A stretch of DNA of 64,000 nt. It comes from Methylobacterium persicinum. Its GTDB lineage: Bacteria > Pseudomonadota > Alphaproteobacteria > Rhizobiales > Beijerinckiaceae. Below the pieces are notes generated by a model. It saw only the letters and a list, made by a program, of their open reading frames with translations. It searched no databases and was not told the origin of the DNA. The position numbers were made by a program, and so were the translations under genes. Shown one piece after another: positions 25,540 to 35,183 of this stretch (position 1 is the first letter of the stretch; each line of letters opens with the position of its first letter). The stretch spans positions 1 to 64,000 of the forward strand of contig NZ_BPQX01000018.1 of NCBI RefSeq assembly GCF_022179525.1. The letters run 5' to 3'.

Positions 25540-26277
25540 CTAGATGCTTCGCGCGGCCCGGCGTCGGCGCCGGGCCATCATGTTGAGGCCCTCGACGGCG
25601 GCCGAGAAGGCCATCGCCGTGTAGATGTAGCCCTTCGGGACATGGGCCCCGAAACCCTCGGCGATCAGCGTCATGCCGATCATGATGAGGAAGCCCAGGG
25701 CCAGCATCACCACGGTGGGATTCCGGGCGATGAAAGCCGAGAGCGGATCGGCGGCGATCAGCATGACCGTGACGGCGGCGATGACGGCGATCATCATGAT
25801 CGGGACATGCTCCGTCATGCCGATCGCGGTGATGATCGAATCGATCGAGAAGACGAGGTCGAGGAGCAGGATCTGCCCGATCGCCGCCCCGAAGCCGATC
25901 GATCCACCCTTCGCCCCCGTCTCCCCCGGATCGGGATCGACCGCGTGATGGATCTCCTTGGTGGCCTTCCACAGCAGGAAGAGGCCGCCTGCCACGAGGA
26001 TGATGTCGCGCCACGAGAAGGCCTGTCCGGCCACGGAGAAGACCGGCTCCGTCAGGTGGACGATGAAGGCGACCGCCCCGAGGAGGGCCAGCCGCAGCAC
26101 CAGGGCGAGGCCGATGCCGATCCGCCGGGCACTTGCCTGTCTCTCTGCGGGCAGCTTGTTGGTCAGGATCGAGATGAAGATCAGGTTGTCGACGCCGAGG
26201 ACGACTTCCATCACCACGAGGGTGGCGAGGGCCGCCCAGGCCGCAGGGTCGGCAGCGAGCTGCATCAGGTCGTTCAC
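25540..26277 (-). CDS. TerC/YoaE-family integral membrane protein
   Basis: A 245-residue protein with about seven membrane helices. The TerC signature [15 protein letters not shown] lies in the first helix with its conserved acidic residues, and [21 protein letters not shown] is the matching repeat in the fourth. TerC-family proteins are linked to tellurite resistance and to metal handling at the membrane, for example manganese export. GTG at 26277 is chosen because GGAG lies nine bases upstream; the ATG at 26265 has none. It starts 5 bases after the lipid-kinase stop on the same strand, suggesting an operon. Confidence 0.88.
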   Translation of the reverse strand: MNDLMQLAADPAAWAALATLVVMEVVLGVDNLIFISILTNKLPAERQASARRIGIGLALVLRLALLGAVAFIVHLTEPVFSVAGQAFSWRDIILVAGGLFLLWKATKEIHHAVDPDPGETGAKGGSIGFGAAIGQILLLDLVFSIDSIITAIGMTEHVPIMMIAVIAAVTVMLIAADPLSAFIARNPTVVMLALGFLIMIGMTLIAEGFGAHVPKGYIYTAMAFSAAVEGLNMMARRRRRAARSI

Positions 26278-26282
26278 GGCTT

Positions 26283-27230
26283 TCAGCTCCGTGGGGTCGA
26301 GCCAAGAAGGCGGCTTCCGATCTCGCCGAGATCGGAGCTTCCGGACCGCTCGGAGGCGGGCGGGGCGTAGATCCGCAGGATCTTCGGCATCACCTTGAAG
26401 TGGGCCGGGGTCTCGGTGGTCAGCTCGCCGTCCGTGTTGATCGGGCGGGGCTTGCGGGTGTACAGGCGGATCTCCTGCGTCTTGAACGCCCGGACGTCGG
26501 CGGCCTTGCCCTGGGTGCCCCTGCGGAGGGCCGGCAGCAGGGCGAGCAGCCGCCACCAATGGTCGATCTCCAGGCTGTAGAAGTCGAGGTTGCCGTCATC
26601 GACCGAGGCGGCCTGCTCCACCGTCATGCCCCCGCCGTAGTGGCGGCCGTTGCCCACGGAGACCTGAATCGTCACCACCCGCTCGACCTTGCCGTCGTAC
26701 TCGAGGGTGACGCCGAAGGGGCGCACCTTGCGCAGCACCCGCACGGCGGCCACCGCGTAGCCGAGGACGCCCCAGCGCTTCTTGGCCTCGGAGGTCAGCT
26801 CGCCGGCCAGTTCCGCCGAGAAGCCGATGCTCGCGACATTGAAGTAGTAGTGGCCGTTGACCCAGCCGAGATCGACCGGCTGCAGCTGTGCCGTCGGGAT
26901 GAACCGGGCCGCGGCCAGGGGATCGAGGGGCAGGCCGAGGGAGCGGGCGAGGTCGTTGGCCGTGCCGAGCGGCAGGATGGCCAGGGGCAGGCCTGTCTCC
27001 ACGAGGCTCTCGGCCGCCGCGTTCATCGTGCCGTCGCCGCCGCCGAGGATCACGAAATCCACCTCGCCCGCGAGGGCGCGGATGGCCTCGTCGGGTTTCG
27101 CCTCCCCCGGGGGATCGACGGGCTCGATCCCGCCGGCACGGAGGATCGTACGCACCTCGTCGAGGGAAAAGCCGCCGTTACGGGCCTTGGGGTTGCAGCT
27201 GAGCAGCGCCCGCCGGGCGGGACCGCTCAT
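26283..27230 (-). CDS. Diacylglycerol/lipid kinase (YegS-like)
   Basis: A 315-residue soluble kinase of the DAGK catalytic family. The nucleotide motif [18 protein letters not shown] and the following [20 protein letters not shown] are diagnostic. The C-terminal beta domain has [25 protein letters not shown] and [15 protein letters not shown]. It would phosphorylate a membrane lipid, possibly diacylglycerol or a related lipid; the exact substrate is not evident. ATG 27230 begins [17 protein letters not shown], a normal start for the family. It is upstream of the TerC-like gene and probably co-transcribed. Confidence 0.9.
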   Translation of the reverse strand: MSGPARRALLSCNPKARNGGFSLDEVRTILRAGGIEPVDPPGEAKPDEAIRALAGEVDFVILGGGDGTMNAAAESLVETGLPLAILPLGTANDLARSLGLPLDPLAAARFIPTAQLQPVDLGWVNGHYYFNVASIGFSAELAGELTSEAKKRWGVLGYAVAAVRVLRKVRPFGVTLEYDGKVERVVTIQVSVGNGRHYGGGMTVEQAASVDDGNLDFYSLEIDHWWRLLALLPALRRGTQGKAADVRAFKTQEIRLYTRKPRPINTDGELTTETPAHFKVMPKILRIYAPPASERSGSSDLGEIGSRLLGSTPRS

Positions 27231-27509
27231 CGGGCGGCCATCGCCGACCGGCCAGGAGGGAAGATGCGGGGGAGCGGTCGAGTCTGATGAGCCGTCATCG
27301 GCTTCCGTATCCTTTTCCGCGGGCCACTATCGCCGGTGTGGTTTTTCTGCACTTGGGCGACAGACGTGCGAACTCAACCCCATCATCCCCGGAATTCGCC
27401 GCTGGTGCGAAAGGCCGGCACCTGCGATGCCTGTCCTCGGCCCGGAACCCTCGCGGCACCCGGGCGCGTTCTCCTTCTTTCAGTCCTCCGCCGCGGTCCG
27501 ACTGGTCCC

Positions 27510-28349
27510 ATGCGCGCCTCACCCCTCCACCCCCGCCATCTCGCCACGGCCCTCGGGCTCGTGCTGCCGCTCCTGGCCCTGCCCGCCGTCGCCGACCCGC
27601 GGGCCTGGGTCGATCCACCCAAGGCCACCGGGAAGCCGGCGGAGGGCACGCCCGCCGCCGCCCCCGAGGCCGCCGCGCCGAAGGTCGCCCCGCCCAGGCT
27701 CGCGTCGCCCGCTCCGGCCGCCGCGGCCCCGGCGTACGAAGCGGCTGTCACGCATAGGCGCCACGCCGCCTCTGCGAAGCAGGAGCGCGCCCGCGAGCGC
27801 ATCGCGGCCTCCCCGCGGCACCGCCACAGCCCGCCGCGGTCGCGCCTCGCCGACACGCCCGCCGTCACCCCCTCCATGGGGCCGGTCCCTGTGGCCGCCG
27901 CACCGGCAGGCCGGGCGGAGGCGGCCCAGGCTTTGGCGACGGAGTATCTCTCCGCCGTTTCCTCGCCGGGCGAAGCCATGGTCGGCGCCACGCCGCGGTT
28001 CTACAGCACCCGCGTCCGGTTCTACGGCCGGTCGACGACGCTGGCGGCCCTCCTCGACGAGAAGCGCGGCTTCGTCCGTCGCTGGCCCGAGCGGCGCTAT
28101 GCGGCGCGGGCCTTCAGCACGCAGTGCACCCGGGACGGATCGACCTGCATCGTGCGGGCGATCGTCGATTTCCGGGCGGCCAATCCCCAACGGGGCGCCG
28201 TGTCCCGGGGTGCCTCCGAACTGGTGCTGGAAGTGAGCTTCGCCGGCCAGCGTCCCGTCATCGTCGCCGAGAGCGGCCGGGTGATTCACCGCGACGGGCC
28301 CAGCCAGGACCGGGCCGAGACCCTGGCCGGGGCTCCGGGGAGAGGGTAA
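27510..28349 (+). CDS. Exported protein with Ala/Pro-rich linker, function unknown
   Basis: A 279-residue secreted or periplasmic protein. ATG at 27510 gives a signal peptide (RHLATALGLVLPLLALPAVADP). A low-complexity Ala/Pro/Arg-rich stretch covers residues 35-140. The C-terminal domain (about 145-265: ALATEYLSAVSSPGEAMVGATPRFYSTRVRFYGRSTTLAALLDEKRGFVRRWPERRYA, then CTIVRAIVDFRA) resembles the small NTF2-like folds found in periplasmic proteins. Two cysteines in STQCTRDGSTCIV could pair. I cannot name it. It lies 63 bases before the SNase-like gene on the same strand. Confidence 0.7.
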   Translation: MRASPLHPRHLATALGLVLPLLALPAVADPRAWVDPPKATGKPAEGTPAAAPEAAAPKVAPPRLASPAPAAAAPAYEAAVTHRRHAASAKQERARERIAASPRHRHSPPRSRLADTPAVTPSMGPVPVAAAPAGRAEAAQALATEYLSAVSSPGEAMVGATPRFYSTRVRFYGRSTTLAALLDEKRGFVRRWPERRYAARAFSTQCTRDGSTCIVRAIVDFRAANPQRGAVSRGASELVLEVSFAGQRPVIVAESGRVIHRDGPSQDRAETLAGAPGRG

Positions 28350-28412
28350 GAGCGCTCGCGACACGACCCCGCCGCGCCGTCCCGGCCGGCGGGAGAGGCC
28401 AGGCAGGAGCGT

Positions 28413-29744
28413 ATGACGGCTTCCACAGCGGCGGCGGAACTGGAGAGCGGGGCGTCGCATCCCGAACTCGACGCGCCGGATCGCGCGGCGCTCCTCGACA
28501 CGCTGCGCAGCGAGGTCCGAAGGGCCCGGCCGCATCCCGTGGCCGAGCGGATCCTGCTGCTCATCCTCCAGGCGGCCGTGGAGCCGCAGGCCGCCGAGCC
28601 CGGATACCGGATCCTCGACCGGCAGGGCCTTCCGCGCCTGCACGGGGCGGGGGAGGGAGCCGAACCGCGCCCCTTCACCCTCGCTGACCTCATCGACGAG
28701 CAGCGGATCAAACATCCCGGCCTGTTCATGCCCCCAGAGCCCGCAAGGGCCGAAGCGGGGGAGGGGGCGGAGCAGGATGCCGCCTCGGCCGCGGGCACCC
28801 TCGCAACGGGGGCCTCGGAGATGCGGGCCGCCACGGCGCGCTTCATCGGTTCGCAATCGGTGCGTGCCCGCTCCCTGGCCGAGCAATCCTCGGTCCAGGG
28901 CCGGGCGCTCGCCCGCTCGGCAGCCGGTGCCCTCACGGCCCTTCGTGGACGCCTCCGCCGGGACGCGCCCTTGGCCGACGACGCGGATTTCGCCGGGGAA
29001 CCACGATCCGACCGCGTCAGGGACGCCCTCACCGAACGGCTCGGAGGCCTGCGGGACCGCCTGGGAGTCGCCGGCGATGCGGACGGGCATCGCGGACGGT
29101 TCTGGCTCGGTGCCGCCGCCCTGGCGACGGGCGCCGTGGTGCTGCTCGCGGTGATCGTGAACGCGCCCCGGGGGCCGGACACCGCCACCGCCCCGGCGAG
29201 CCGTCCGGCCGCGCCGGCCAACCCGGCTCCTGCCAACCCCACTGCTGCCAACCCGGCCCCGGCCACCCCCACGCAGGCCAATTCCGCTCCGGCCGCGCCC
29301 GAGGTGGCCCGCAGCCCGGGGTCCGAACCGCAGCAGAGCGCCCGCGCCCCGGCGGCGCAGGACAACGTCACTCCTCCGCCCGAAGGCGATGGCCGCGGCG
29401 ATGCCGACACGGACGCGCCGCCCCCCGCCAATGCGCTCACCGGGCCCGTGCAGGTTATCGACACGGCGACCCTCAAGGTCGGCGGCAAGCTCGTGCACCT
29501 CTTCGGGGTGGAATGGGTGCGCGGCGGCCAAGCGGACGAACTGGCCCGTTACATCGCCGGGCGGACGGTGAGCTGCCTGCCGGCCCCCGGCAGCGAGAGC
29601 ATGAACTGCTCCGTAGACGGGAGGGACCTGTCCGAGGTGGTGCTCTACAACGGCGGCGGCCGTGCCTCTCCGGAGGCGAGCCCCGAACTCGTGGCGGCGG
29701 AGGATCACGCCCGCAGCGAGCGGCTCGGCGTGTGGAAGCGCTGA
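28413..29744 (+). CDS. Membrane protein with C-terminal staphylococcal-nuclease-like (SNase) domain
   Basis: A 443-residue protein. The N-terminal 225 residues are helical and Ala/Arg-rich with no recognised domain. One membrane helix follows (FWLGAAALATGAVVLLAVIV, about 230-249), then a Pro/Ala/Asn-rich linker with imperfect NPAPANPTAANPAPAT repeats. The last 100 residues resemble a SNase (OB-fold) domain: GPVQVIDTATLKVGGKLVHLFGVEWVRG and the terminal AAEDHARSERLGVWKR, which matches the usual ending of SNase domains. The catalytic Arg/Glu set is not clearly present, so a non-nuclease role is likely. The SNase part should face the periplasm. Confidence 0.72.
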   Translation: MTASTAAAELESGASHPELDAPDRAALLDTLRSEVRRARPHPVAERILLLILQAAVEPQAAEPGYRILDRQGLPRLHGAGEGAEPRPFTLADLIDEQRIKHPGLFMPPEPARAEAGEGAEQDAASAAGTLATGASEMRAATARFIGSQSVRARSLAEQSSVQGRALARSAAGALTALRGRLRRDAPLADDADFAGEPRSDRVRDALTERLGGLRDRLGVAGDADGHRGRFWLGAAALATGAVVLLAVIVNAPRGPDTATAPASRPAAPANPAPANPTAANPAPATPTQANSAPAAPEVARSPGSEPQQSARAPAAQDNVTPPPEGDGRGDADTDAPPPANALTGPVQVIDTATLKVGGKLVHLFGVEWVRGGQADELARYIAGRTVSCLPAPGSESMNCSVDGRDLSEVVLYNGGGRASPEASPELVAAEDHARSERLGVWKR

Positions 29745-29793
29745 GGCTCACGATCCGTTGACGGGGGGGCTCGACCGCGCCTAGACAAGAGCC

Positions 29794-30156
29794 ATGCGCA
29801 GGCCCTCCGACCGATCGGCTCGATGCCGCGCGGTCCTCGCCGTGGCCGCGCTCTACGGCCTGTTGCTCCAGGTCTTCCTCGTCTCGCTGCATCCCGGCGC
29901 GCCTCTCCCCGGCGGCGGGGTGATCTGTGCGGCCCATGACGGGGTGCCCGCCGACGACGGCACGCCCTGCCCGCAGCAGCTCTGCTGCCTCTCGGCGCAC
30001 CTCGCCCAGCCCCTCGCCGCGCCGGTCCCCGACACGGTCGCCGTGGCCGTGCCCTGGCGAAGGGCCGTCGCGGAGGTCTGGCGCCCCGCCGAGACGCCGC
30101 CCGCCCGGGGGCCCCCCGACCGCGCCGTCAGTTCCCGGGGTCCGCCCGCCGCCTGA
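29794..30156 (+). CDS. DUF2946-like small Cys/His protein
   Basis: A 120-residue protein with one N-terminal hydrophobic segment (AVLAVAALYGLLLQVFLVSLHP). Then comes a Cys/His-rich stretch: VICAAHDGVPADDGTPCPQQLCCLSAH (about residues 46-71), which could bind a metal. The C-terminal part is Pro/Arg-rich. Layout and context match the DUF2946 group, short proteins often encoded beside TonB receptors and PepSY proteins. It starts 50 bases after the SNase gene and is followed 40 bases later by the PepSY gene. Metal binding is inferred. Confidence 0.65.
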   Translation: MRRPSDRSARCRAVLAVAALYGLLLQVFLVSLHPGAPLPGGGVICAAHDGVPADDGTPCPQQLCCLSAHLAQPLAAPVPDTVAVAVPWRRAVAEVWRPAETPPARGPPDRAVSSRGPPAA

Positions 30157-30195
30157 CCGATCCGCCCGTCGATCGCTCAGACCCCGGACCCCTTC

Positions 30196-31566
30196 ATGTC
30201 GCTCTCGCTCTCCGGCAGCGCCCGCCCATTCGGCGTCGCGCAGACCGCACGCGCCTCGCGCGAGGCCCTCTATCGCGCCGTCTGGCGCTGGCACTTCTAC
30301 GCGGGCCTACTGTGCCTGCCCTTCCTCGTGAGCCTCTCCGCCACGGGGGCGCTGTACCTGTTCAAGGACGAGATCAACGCCACCGTCTTCGCCGCCCGCA
30401 CCACGGTGACGCCGTCGGAGAGCCGCCTGGGGCCGGACCGGCTGATCTTCGAGGCCATGCAGGCGGTGCCCGGCGGCACCCCGCTCTCCTACACCGATCC
30501 GGCAAGGCCCGACGCCTCGGCGGTGGTGACCCTGGCCGAAGGCAAGGCGAAGATCCTCGTCTATCTGGACCCGGCCGACGGCACCGTGCTCGACACCGTG
30601 GACCGGGACGGCGAGTTCTTCGCAGTCGTCAAGCGCCTGCACAGCCTCGCGTATTTCGGGCCCCTGGCGAATGCGGTGATCGAGATCGTCGCTGGCTTCG
30701 CGATCATCCTCGTGATCACCGGGGCCTACCTCTGGTGGCCGCGGGGGCAGCAGGGCGGCGTCGTCACCGTCCGGGGCACGCCGCGGCGCCGGGTCTGGTG
30801 GCGCGACCTCCACGCCGTGACGGGCTTCGTGGCCGGCGGCGGCCTGCTCTTCCTGGCGATGACCGGCTTGCCCTGGTCGATCTGGTGGGGCGATCAGCTC
30901 CGCCACTGGTCGAACGCCGCCGAGCTCGCCCAGCCCTCGATCCTGTGGGCGGGCCGCCCGGTCTCGAAGGTCCCGATGGTCGATGTCCTCCCCTCCACGG
31001 GATGGACGATGCAGGACGCCCCGGTGCCGCAATCCCCGGCGGGCACGAAGCCGATCGGCATCGACGAGGCGGCGGCGATCCTCACGCGCCTCGGAATGCC
31101 GAGGGGCTTCGAGCTGTCTCTGCCCGTGGGGCCGACGGGGGTCTACGCAGCGGCGGTCTATCCCAAGGACGTCGCCCGCCAGCGGGTCGTCTCCCTCGAC
31201 CAGTACACCGGCAAGCCCCTCGTGGACGTGCCGTTTCAGCAGATCGGGCCAGTGGGCAGGCTGATCCAGTACGGGATCGGCATCCATCTCGGCCAGTACT
31301 GGGGCCGGGCCAATCAACTCGCGATGCTGGCCTTCTGCCTCGCCACCATCCTGCTCTCGGTCACCGCCGGGGCGATGTGGTGGAAGCGCCGCCCCGCCGG
31401 CGGGCTCGGGGTGCCGCCCTGGCCCAGGGACCGCCGCGCCGTGGCGGGCGTCACCGGCATCGTCGTCGGCCTGGGTGCCCTGTTTCCCCTCACCGGCCTC
31501 GCGATCCTGGCCATGCTCGGCCTCGATCTCATCCTCGGCCTCGCGCTGAGGCGCAGGACCGCCTGA
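30196..31566 (+). CDS. PepSY-associated transmembrane protein (PiuB-like)
   Basis: A 456-residue inner-membrane protein with four main helices: LYRAVWRWHFYAGLLCLPFLVSLSATGALYLF; IEIVAGFAIILVITGAYLWWPR; WWRDLHAVTGFVAGGGLLFLAMTGLPWSIWWG; and the C-terminal pair from LAMLAFCLATILLSVTAGAMWW. Conserved WRWHFYAG, WWRDLHAVTG and HLGQYWG histidines are usual in this family and may bind heme or metal. Periplasmic PepSY segments lie between the helices. Such proteins accompany TonB-dependent metal or siderophore uptake, where they are thought to reduce or transfer the metal. It belongs to the run leading to the receptor at 32032. Confidence 0.9.
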   Translation: MSLSLSGSARPFGVAQTARASREALYRAVWRWHFYAGLLCLPFLVSLSATGALYLFKDEINATVFAARTTVTPSESRLGPDRLIFEAMQAVPGGTPLSYTDPARPDASAVVTLAEGKAKILVYLDPADGTVLDTVDRDGEFFAVVKRLHSLAYFGPLANAVIEIVAGFAIILVITGAYLWWPRGQQGGVVTVRGTPRRRVWWRDLHAVTGFVAGGGLLFLAMTGLPWSIWWGDQLRHWSNAAELAQPSILWAGRPVSKVPMVDVLPSTGWTMQDAPVPQSPAGTKPIGIDEAAAILTRLGMPRGFELSLPVGPTGVYAAAVYPKDVARQRVVSLDQYTGKPLVDVPFQQIGPVGRLIQYGIGIHLGQYWGRANQLAMLAFCLATILLSVTAGAMWWKRRPAGGLGVPPWPRDRRAVAGVTGIVVGLGALFPLTGLAILAMLGLDLILGLALRRRTA

Positions 31567-31591
31567 TCCATCCGGCCGCGGGGAGGCTCCC

Positions 31592-31990
31592 GTGCTCGCT
31601 TTCCTCCGCGGAGCCGGATCCGGCCGCCGCCTCGGCGTCGGCCTGATCCTGCTCGCCCTTTGGCTGCAGGCCCTCGCCCCCGTGGCGCGGCTGCGGCAGG
31701 AAGCCGTGCGGGGTTTGCAGAGCATCGAGGAGGCCATCGCCGGGGCGATCCTCTGCGGCCACGACCCCGCCGGCCCGGACAGCGCCACCGCCCCGTCCGC
31801 CCCGGCCCACGCTGCCCACCACGATTGCCCCTTCTGCCGCAGCCACGTGGCGGCACCGGTTCCAGTGACCCCCGCGCCGGTCGTCCGACGCCTCGCCTGG
31901 CATGCGGCGGCATGGCCGATTCCCCCACCGCCGCGACCGCTGCGGCCGCCGCCCTCCCCACGTCTCGCCCGGGCTCCGCCCGCCGTCTGA
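31592..31990 (+). CDS. DUF2946 protein with His/Cys motif
   Basis: A 132-residue protein with an N-terminal hydrophobic helix (RLGVGLILLALWLQALAPVA). A His/Cys cluster AHAAHHDCPFCRSH near residues 74-87 is the DUF2946 hallmark. A short Pro/Arg-rich tail follows. The group is of unknown function but lies repeatedly beside TonB receptors; the cluster suggests binding of a soft metal such as copper. It is 25 bases after the PepSY gene and 41 before the receptor, so almost certainly in one transcript. Confidence 0.75.
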   Translation: MLAFLRGAGSGRRLGVGLILLALWLQALAPVARLRQEAVRGLQSIEEAIAGAILCGHDPAGPDSATAPSAPAHAAHHDCPFCRSHVAAPVPVTPAPVVRRLAWHAAAWPIPPPPRPLRPPPSPRLARAPPAV

Positions 31991-32031
31991 CCGCGCCCGA
32001 TCCTTCCCGCGTTCAGACGAGACCCTTTCCC

Positions 32032-34338
32032 ATGACCAGACCTTCCCTGACCCGGCTCTTCGCCGTGCTCCTTGTCGCGCCCGCCGTGGTGCCGGCGGCG
32101 CAGGCGCAGCAATCCGTCACCCTCGACGAACTCTCCGTGACCGGTGAGGGCGCGCCCGTGCCCGGCGCCGGCATCCGCCCGGCTTTCGGTGTCGCCGCCC
32201 CGCCCAACAGCGCCTCGTCCGTCATCGACCAGCCCGTCGGGCAGGTGGTCACGGAGATCGGCCGCCAGAACACCATCTCGGATCGTCCGGCCACGAGCAT
32301 CGGCTCGGTGCTGATCAACAGCCCGGGTGTCACCGTGCGCCAGGGCAACGGCGCCCGGGACGTCGTCGTCTCGATCCGCGGCAACAATGCCCGCTCGACG
32401 GGCGTCATCAAAAACATGGTCGTGTTGGAGGACGGGTTCGTCCTGACCCAGCCGGACGGTGCCTCCCGGTTCGACCTCACCGACCCGCGGGCCTATTCGC
32501 GCATCGACGTGTTCCGAGGGCCGCAATCAGCCCTGTTCGGCAACTACGCGACCGGGGGCGCCATCGCCTTCTACACGCGCACCGGCCGGGAGATCGACGG
32601 CTACGAGTATGGCGTCGATGCCGGCTCGTTCGGCTATCTCTCGAACTATTTCACCGTGGGCAAGGCGAGCGGGCCGTTCGAGATCAGTCTGTTCGCCAGC
32701 GACGTCCGCGGCAACGGCTATCAGGATCACTCGTCCTACGACACGCAGACCGTCAACCTGCTGGCGAGCTACACGCCGACGCCCGACAACCGCTTCACCC
32801 TGAAGGTCATCAACAACGAGCTTCACGCCAATCTGGCCGCCCGCTCCTCGCTGGCCCAGTACGGCATGAACCCGTATCAGATCGGCTGCGCGGCGGCGGC
32901 CACGGCGGCTCCGGGTTGCACAACCTACAATTACTTCGTCAACGGCGCATTCGGGCGAACCGTGCCGGTCACGGCGACCGAGGCTTCGCTCCAGCGCAAC
33001 GACAGGCGGACGATCGCAGCCCTGCGGTACGAGCACGATGTCGACGCCTTCACCACATGGCGGACGCAGATCGGCTTCGATGAGCGAAACTTCAACCAGC
33101 CGTTCTATACGACGTCCTCGCGCGGGTCGTACCCGTCGTGGAACTTCCTCACCGACCTGACCCGCCGGGGCGATCTCTTCGGCCTGCCGGCGGTGGGCTA
33201 CGTCGCGTTGGCCTACAACACGATCGACAACCACATCTCGACCTACAACCGGGCGCCCTATGTCGGCCCGCGCCTTGGGGCGTTGATCGGCGACCAGAGC
33301 GCCGTGCAGGATAATCTCGGTGGGCGAGCCCGGATCGAGGTAGCCCTCAGCGACCGCTGGACGGCGGTGGCCGGCATCAGCGCGGAATCGACCCGGATCA
33401 CGGGCGGCAACGTCGCCTATACGACGACGGCTGCCGGAACGACGCAGACCTTCGCGGGGACCGATCGGGATTTCTTGAATACGGCCCCCGAACTCGCCCT
33501 CGTCTTCAGGGCGAACGAGGCATGGCAGATCCGGGCCCGGGCGGCGACGGGCTACACCACCCCGGCCGCCTCGAACCTGTTCGTCACCCCGGCCGGGCTG
33601 CCGGGCAACAACACCCAGTTGAAGACCCAGGAAAACCTCGGCTTCGACCTGGGGGCCGACTGGACGCCGCTCCCCAACGTCTCGGTGAGCCTCACCGGGT
33701 TCTACGAGTTCTTCCGCAACGAGTTGGTCTCACAATCGCCGGGAGCCGGATTGCTGGCCTACACGTTCAACGCCCCGGCCTCCGAGCATCGGGGCATCGA
33801 GTTCGGCGCCAGCTACGCGTTCGCCGACGGCTGGCGGGCCACCGCGGCCTATGGCTACAACGACCAGATCTACACGAAGTATTTAGAGCAGATCAGCGCC
33901 GGCAGCCTCACCCGGCGCTTCGACCGGGCCGGCAACCGCATCCCCGGGGTGCCGGCAAACCAGCTCCTCGCCCGGATCGGCTACGACGTGCCCACGGGGC
34001 CGCTGGCCGGCCTCGGCGCTTTCGTGGAGACGGTGTTCCAGGACGATTTCACTATCGATAACGCCAATCTCCTGAAGGCCCCGGGCTACGCCATCGTCAA
34101 CGCCAACATCCACTACGACACCGCGTTGACCGGCGGCTACGCCAAGCGGCTGAACCTCTATGTCGAGGTGCGAAACCTGTTCGACACGGTGTACATCGCC
34201 TCCGCGCAGAACCTCGCCAACACGATCAGCGGCACGACCGGCTTCCAGAACGGCGCGGCGGTGCTCGCAACCACGACGGGCTCGATCTATGCCGGCGCGC
34301 CGCGGACCTTCACGGGCGGGATGCGGCTGGCATTCTGA
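32032..34338 (+). CDS. TonB-dependent outer-membrane receptor
   Basis: A 768-residue receptor. It has a signal peptide (LTRLFAVLLVAPAVVPAAQAQ) and then a TonB-box-like VTLDELSVTG. The plug domain contains RPATSIGSVLINSPGVTVRQGNGARDVVVSIRGNN and IDVFRGPQSALFGNYATGGAI. The barrel ends with NLYVEVRNLFDTVYIAS and the final GGMRLAF, whose terminal aromatic is normal for barrel assembly. Substrate is not identifiable from sequence. Neighbours (DUF2946 proteins, PepSY, SCO) point to a metal, perhaps copper. ATG 32032 is chosen because it begins the signal peptide; the frame is open further upstream but overlaps the DUF2946 gene. Confidence 0.93.
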   Translation: MTRPSLTRLFAVLLVAPAVVPAAQAQQSVTLDELSVTGEGAPVPGAGIRPAFGVAAPPNSASSVIDQPVGQVVTEIGRQNTISDRPATSIGSVLINSPGVTVRQGNGARDVVVSIRGNNARSTGVIKNMVVLEDGFVLTQPDGASRFDLTDPRAYSRIDVFRGPQSALFGNYATGGAIAFYTRTGREIDGYEYGVDAGSFGYLSNYFTVGKASGPFEISLFASDVRGNGYQDHSSYDTQTVNLLASYTPTPDNRFTLKVINNELHANLAARSSLAQYGMNPYQIGCAAAATAAPGCTTYNYFVNGAFGRTVPVTATEASLQRNDRRTIAALRYEHDVDAFTTWRTQIGFDERNFNQPFYTTSSRGSYPSWNFLTDLTRRGDLFGLPAVGYVALAYNTIDNHISTYNRAPYVGPRLGALIGDQSAVQDNLGGRARIEVALSDRWTAVAGISAESTRITGGNVAYTTTAAGTTQTFAGTDRDFLNTAPELALVFRANEAWQIRARAATGYTTPAASNLFVTPAGLPGNNTQLKTQENLGFDLGADWTPLPNVSVSLTGFYEFFRNELVSQSPGAGLLAYTFNAPASEHRGIEFGASYAFADGWRATAAYGYNDQIYTKYLEQISAGSLTRRFDRAGNRIPGVPANQLLARIGYDVPTGPLAGLGAFVETVFQDDFTIDNANLLKAPGYAIVNANIHYDTALTGGYAKRLNLYVEVRNLFDTVYIASAQNLANTISGTTGFQNGAAVLATTTGSIYAGAPRTFTGGMRLAF

Positions 34339-34350
34339 CGGGCGGCGGCC

Positions 34351-35073
34351 TTACGAGGCCTTGCAGGTCGCGTCCGCCGCGCCGTCCCACAGGCTCACCC
34401 CGCCGCCGGGGTGGCACTGGCCGGGGTAGGCCAGGGTGATCAGCTTGGCGAGGGCGATCCTGCCGTCCTCGTTGTAGCCGATCTCGCCCACCGGCTTCCC
34501 GTCGCGGTCGAAAAGCTCCACGGAGGCCGTGTGATCGAGGGTGTAGTCGCCGTCCTTCGTGGCGATGCGGCGGTAGTGGATATGGTAGAGGTCGGCCATC
34601 CGGGCGACCTCTTCTGGCGTGCCGACGAGGGCGCGGATGCGCGGATCGAAGGCGGTGAGGTAGTCCCGGAGCGTCTCCGGCGTGTCCCGGGCCGGGTCGA
34701 GGGTGACGAACACGACGTTCAGGCGGTCGGCGTCCTTCCCCATCGTGTCCATGGCCGCCGAGAGGGTGGACAGTGTCGTCGGGCAGACTTCCGGGCAGCG
34801 GGTGAAGCCGAAGAACAGGACGGTCGGCTTTCCCTTGAGGTCGGCCTCGGTCACTGGCTTGCCGTCGAGGTCGGCGAGGGTGAACGGGCCGCCGACCCGC
34901 CGGGGGTGGCTGAAGGACGAGCCCTGCTGCAACACGATCGCGCCCGTGCCCGCGGCCACGAGGGCGAGCATCACACCGGAGGCGAGGACGGCGACGGGGG
35001 TCGGGATCACGGGCGGCATCCAGGGCGGCGCGGGAGCCTCCCTCAGATAATTTCGAAGGCGTGGGATTACCAC
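34351..35073 (-). CDS. SCO1/SenC-family copper chaperone/thioredoxin-like protein
   Basis: A 240-residue membrane-anchored protein. One N-terminal helix (VAVLASGVMLALVAAGTGAIVL) precedes a thioredoxin-like domain. The Cu-binding CxxxC is in FFGFTRCPEVCPTTL, and the His ligand is in YTLDHTASVEL. SCO proteins deliver copper to cytochrome c oxidase or act in copper acquisition. A C-terminal Cys pair (YPGQCHPGG..ADATCKAS) is extra. The start is uncertain: GTG at 35073, or ATG at 35019 with GGGAGG further upstream. It converges with the TonB receptor (12 bases between stops). Confidence 0.92.
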   Translation of the reverse strand: MVIPRLRNYLREAPAPPWMPPVIPTPVAVLASGVMLALVAAGTGAIVLQQGSSFSHPRRVGGPFTLADLDGKPVTEADLKGKPTVLFFGFTRCPEVCPTTLSTLSAAMDTMGKDADRLNVVFVTLDPARDTPETLRDYLTAFDPRIRALVGTPEEVARMADLYHIHYRRIATKDGDYTLDHTASVELFDRDGKPVGEIGYNEDGRIALAKLITLAYPGQCHPGGGVSLWDGAADATCKAS

Positions 35074-35183
35074 CGCCTCCCGTCATCCCATTCCGTGCTT
35101 CTCATCCTGAGGTCGATCGCCGGAGACGACGGCGTGTCCTCTTTTTAGCGCGGTTTCGGAAATCATTGGAACGCGTGCTTACC

